Shown here: positions 61,376 to 64,000 of the stretch, piece by piece
How the letters are laid out: each line of letters begins with the position of its first letter
Position numbering within the stretch: position 1 is the stretch's first letter
From: Propionimicrobium lymphophilum DSM 4903
GTDB taxonomy: Bacteria > Actinomycetota > Actinomycetes > Propionibacteriales > Propionibacteriaceae
Direction: 5' to 3'
Assembly (NCBI RefSeq): GCF_000423485.1
Contig: NZ_AUIB01000001.1
Coordinates: 496,001 to 560,000 of the forward strand
DNA length: 64,000 bases
Notes under the pieces: generated by a model
Seen by the model: only the letters and a program-made list of their open reading frames with translations
What the model was told of the DNA's origin: nothing
Databases searched by the model: none
Made by a program: the position numbers and the translations under genes

Positions 61376-62859
61376 CATTGAAGAAACTGCTGGTGGCGGT
61401 TCTCGCAATCCTCTTAACCGGTTGCGGGGCAGCCACCCCAACCAAGTCTCAGACGCCGTCAGTGGTTACCACCACTCCAATCCTCGCCGATCTGGTCAGG
61501 CAGGTGGGTGGCGACCGAGTTAGCGTGAAATCGATCGTGCCAGCCGGCGCTGATCCGCACACCTTTGAGCCGTCTCTGCGCACCAACAGAGATATCGCAT
61601 ATGCCGATGCGGCATTCTCAAACTACCTGATGCTGGAGCCACACTCCGTGATTAAGACGCTTGACTCGACACTGCCAGACGTGCCCAACATCTCCATTGC
61701 CGAGGAGTCCACGAAGTACGGGGCAGAGGTCATACCCCTGGTCGAATCCAGCCACCTGGACGCTTTGTGGCTCGGTCTGCGGTTGCGGGGCGATTCCAGC
61801 GATCGCTCTAGCGAGGCCCAGCTTCAGCTGGCTGGAGTCGAAGGTCCCGGGCAAATGTTTGGATACGTTACCGGCACCTTTGGAAAACCGGAAAGGTTCT
61901 TCGAATCTGGCGATGCTAACGGTGGACGTCCAGTTTTATTACCCGTTGGTGCGCACACCCACATGTCTTGGGCATTCACCAAGCCTGGAAAATATGTCGC
62001 AACGTTCGCTGTAAAAAAGGATGGCTCTGAAGTCGTTCGGCAGAACGTCACATTTGCAGTAGGCGTCCAGCCCGAAGCCGGACAAGTTATCGACATCGGT
62101 CACGTCGACGTCACTGCAGATCTGGAAAAATCTAGCATCTACCTGCTGGTCGACGAAGAGGGTGGCGGTGAAACCACTCAGCGCGAAATTGCCGCTGACG
62201 AGGCTGTGCTATCCGTGCCCTCCAAGACTCTCCAGGAAATTCCCGCAGGGGCAAGCTATAGGTTTTTGGGCTCACCCGGTGACCTTGTCTATCAGCTACC
62301 GCAGGCGGTGCTCGGCGCCCACGTCCACGGCGAGATCGATCCGCACATGTGGCTGAGCGTGCCCAACGTAAAGGCGTACATTCGCACGATCGCTGACACG
62401 CTTTGCCGGATCTCACCCAGCGATCAGGAATACTTCCGGGCCAACGAGCGCGAATATTTGGCAAGGCTCGATCGGTTAGACGAGTACGTGACAGAAAAAG
62501 TATCCGAGGTGCCCAAGGAAAACAGAAACCTGGTTACTACGCACGACGGCTACGCGTACCTAGCCAAGAGGTATGGGTTGAAGATCGCCGGATACGTGTC
62601 AGCAAACTCGTCGATCGAACCTAGCATGGCTGAGCGTCAACGCCTCACCCAGACTCTTTTCGACCTCAAAACCCCAGCGGTGTTTGTTGAGCCGTATGTC
62701 ATGAAATCCACCTCGGTGTTGCATCAAGTCGCTGAAGAGCAGGACATCAAAGTTTGCACCATTTATTCCGACACCCTCGACGATCGGGTGTCCACTTACG
62801 AAGATCTGATGCGTTTCAACGCAGACCAGATAAGCAGCTGTCTTTCCAAGGAAAAGTGA
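61372..62859 (+). CDS. Anchored-repeat ABC transporter substrate-binding lipoprotein with inserted rearranged repeat
   Basis: 495-residue cluster A-I (ZnuA/TroA-like) metal-binding protein. The lipobox LLTGCG gives lipid-anchored Cys18. The ligand positions I can place are His63 (ADPHTFEPS), His325 (EIDPHMWL), Glu416 (SSIEPSM) and Asp467 (YSDTLDD), a His-His-Glu-Asp set. Residues about 124-320 are an insert made of repeat sequence. It starts in the second half of the repeat (DALWLGLRLRG, GAHTHMSWAFTKPGKY) and then gives the first half (IDIGHVDVTADLEKSS, FLGSPGDLVYQLPQAVLG). The start overlaps the upstream stop by ATGA. This is the TIGR03772-type protein of anchored-repeat transporters. Confidence 0.9.
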   Translation: MTLKKLLVAVLAILLTGCGAATPTKSQTPSVVTTTPILADLVRQVGGDRVSVKSIVPAGADPHTFEPSLRTNRDIAYADAAFSNYLMLEPHSVIKTLDSTLPDVPNISIAEESTKYGAEVIPLVESSHLDALWLGLRLRGDSSDRSSEAQLQLAGVEGPGQMFGYVTGTFGKPERFFESGDANGGRPVLLPVGAHTHMSWAFTKPGKYVATFAVKKDGSEVVRQNVTFAVGVQPEAGQVIDIGHVDVTADLEKSSIYLLVDEEGGGETTQREIAADEAVLSVPSKTLQEIPAGASYRFLGSPGDLVYQLPQAVLGAHVHGEIDPHMWLSVPNVKAYIRTIADTLCRISPSDQEYFRANEREYLARLDRLDEYVTEKVSEVPKENRNLVTTHDGYAYLAKRYGLKIAGYVSANSSIEPSMAERQRLTQTLFDLKTPAVFVEPYVMKSTSVLHQVAEEQDIKVCTIYSDTLDDRVSTYEDLMRFNADQISSCLSKEK

Positions 62860-63719
62860 TGAAGAAAATATTTTTTGCAGCGTTATTAGCAATCTCTATG
62901 TCCATCGTGCCAGCTGCGGCCGATGAGGCAGATCCGCTTGATCAAACAGTTGTGAGCTCGGAGCAGGTGAGTGCTGAACATGCTGAGGTGAACGTAGGAC
63001 ATATTGATCTCGGCCCTAAGGTGGTAGACGGCGAGTGGAAGCTACTTGCCCGCGACGATAACTCAACCCCAGCCGTTTGGAGGGACCCGAATAATCTGGT
63101 CATGCGAGTCTCCGACGCGGCAAAGATGGAAGTTCCCGAAGGTCAAGAGTACGAATTCCTGCAGTTAGATAAGAATCGCGAGGCCTATGTGGTTCCACAG
63201 ACCCAAATCGCGTCTGTCATTTGGCTCGGTTGGAACACCCAAGATCCCGCTGTCGTCGAGCAGCTCGATCGTGGCGGCAAACTTCAGCTGCGTTCGGTGA
63301 GTGGCCCCGGCAACGTTTCGGTATTCCTGCAAAACGGTTTCGACGGCATCACCCAGCTATGGAATTCCAGCGAACTGCCGCAAGAGTTTTGGGTAGACGC
63401 AAACACTCACACGCACGCAAACTGGGTGTTCACAAAGCCGGGAAACTACAGACTCAATGTGGCATTTAACGCGAAACTTAAAGACGGCTCCGAAATCGAG
63501 GTTCCGGCATCGCTTACCTTCGCAGTTGGTGACGAAGCTAGCGGAGAGGTCGATTCCTCCCAGACCGTGGCTCCCAAAAACCAAGAATCACTCACGCAAG
63601 AGCAGTCTGAGGGTAATCCCGTAACTTTGTGGCTGATCATCTCGGCGTGCGCGGTAGTAGTCGTGGCGGCAACTGCATTCGTGGCAGCTAAGGCACGGAG
63701 GGCAAAGAATGCAGCCTGA
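62859..63719 (+). CDS. Membrane-tethered single-repeat protein of the anchored-repeat transporter locus
   Basis: 286-residue protein: signal peptide MKKIFFAALLAISMSIVPAA, one surface-anchored repeat (about 45-235) and a C-terminal membrane helix TLWLIISACAVVVVAATAFV with a basic tail (AAKARRAKNAA). The repeat runs from NVGHIDLGPKVVDGEWKLLA through VPQTQIASVIWLGWNTQDP to ANTHTHANWVFTKPGNYRL, with the same His-x-His motif. Unlike the first gene it has no LPxTG signal, so it would sit in the membrane between the wall protein and the lipoprotein. The ATG at 62859 overlaps the previous stop as TGATG; earlier in-frame starts are inside that gene. Confidence 0.88.
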   Translation: MKKIFFAALLAISMSIVPAAADEADPLDQTVVSSEQVSAEHAEVNVGHIDLGPKVVDGEWKLLARDDNSTPAVWRDPNNLVMRVSDAAKMEVPEGQEYEFLQLDKNREAYVVPQTQIASVIWLGWNTQDPAVVEQLDRGGKLQLRSVSGPGNVSVFLQNGFDGITQLWNSSELPQEFWVDANTHTHANWVFTKPGNYRLNVAFNAKLKDGSEIEVPASLTFAVGDEASGEVDSSQTVAPKNQESLTQEQSEGNPVTLWLIISACAVVVVAATAFVAAKARRAKNAA

Positions 63720-64000
63720 GATCTTAAGAGTCAAGAACGTTGATGTAGACCTGGCCAAGCGCAGGGTGCTCACCGATGCAAACTTGGTAGCTAACCAAGG
63801 GGAGATGGTCAGCGTGATCGGGGCGAACGGCGCGGGGAAAACAACACTGATCAGAGCGATACTTGGGTTGGTTCCGCACAGCGGGGAGATACTAATATCC
63901 GGCCAATTGCCTGCGAAAGCGTACAAAATGGTCGGTTACGTTCCGCAACGCCACGAATTTGCATGGGACTTTCCGATCTCTGTTTCCAATGCCGTGCTGA
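63709..64000 (+). CDS. ABC transporter ATP-binding subunit of the anchored-repeat transporter (partial)
   Basis: Runs off the window end. The first 97 codons begin MQPEILRVKNVDVDLAKRRV and contain the Walker A motif GANGAGKTTLIRAILG and the Q-loop region VGYVPQRHEFAWDFPISVSN, as in Mn/Zn ABC transporters (Q-x-x in PQR-H). The start ATG overlaps the membrane repeat gene by 11 bases and has GGAGGG upstream. A permease and perhaps another repeat protein are expected next but lie outside the window. Confidence 0.9.
   Translation, partial: MQPEILRVKNVDVDLAKRRVLTDANLVANQGEMVSVIGANGAGKTTLIRAILGLVPHSGEILISGQLPAKAYKMVGYVPQRHEFAWDFPISVSNAVL

Overview
The window is actinobacterial chromosome, most likely from an Actinomycetaceae-type organism. 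Family-level signs are a WhiB2-type regulator, DUF3039, DUF3499, DUF3618 and DUF5719 proteins, a LytR-CpsA-Psr protein, a MurT/GatD pair, the coproporphyrin branch of heme synthesis with an actinobacterial-type ChdC, DUF2510-RDD and PrsW membrane proteins, and a sortase-anchored 'anchored repeat' metal ABC transporter. Many GTG starts, 4-bp ATGA/GTGA gene overlaps and apparently leaderless genes fit the same picture. I see no insertion sequence, prophage or CRISPR array. Change in this window shows up as gene fusions and decaying genes.

Layout. 1-3.6 kb: an SbcC/YhaN-like ATPase (cut by the window edge) with its SbcD-like nuclease. 3.9-13.2 kb: a conserved envelope-sugar neighbourhood, comprising an LCP protein, mannose-1-phosphate guanylyltransferase, whiB2, a giant membrane glycosyltransferase, a DUF5719 protein, a zincin-like protein, a DUF3499 protein, a phosphomannomutase-like HAD enzyme and a Trm112-like zinc ribbon. 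13.2-14.2 kb: a decay zone with an alkaline phosphatase remnant running into a membrane-protein remnant. 14.2-23.7 kb: one tight minus-strand operon, hemA-hemC-hemD/E fusion-cgoX-chdC-cpfC-hemB-hemL, which encodes every step from glutamyl-tRNA to heme. Two palindromes lie in front of it.

23.7-38 kb: housekeeping genes, including a DUF3039 protein, an MFS exporter, an RDD protein, malQ, pncB, clpS with DUF2017, murI-rph-rdgB, thyA-oxidoreductase-folA-dinB, a probably inactive esterase and ybaK. 38-48.7 kb: nagA and nagB on either side of tRNA-Leu, a peroxiredoxin, a DUF3618 protein and tRNA-Lys, then a PQ-loop protein, gatD/murT, tRNA-His, orn, tRNA-Arg, a PrsW protein and the ABC-F factor ettA. 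48.8-52.9 kb: molybdenum cofactor genes moaA, moaD, a mogA-moaE fusion, moeA and moaC. 52.9-58.1 kb: asparaginase behind a wrecked amino acid permease, pdxS and its divergent PdxR-type regulator, and an aminotransferase.

58.2-64 kb: the most distinctive locus. A promoter region with three Fur/Zur-type half-sites precedes four overlapping genes: a 1040-residue LPxTG-anchored protein with three copies of the actinobacterial surface-anchored repeat, a metal-binding lipoprotein into which a rearranged (apparently circularly permuted) copy of that repeat is inserted, a membrane-tethered single-repeat protein, and the start of the ABC ATPase. Together they look like a wall-to-membrane relay for Mn/Zn (or another metal) uptake.
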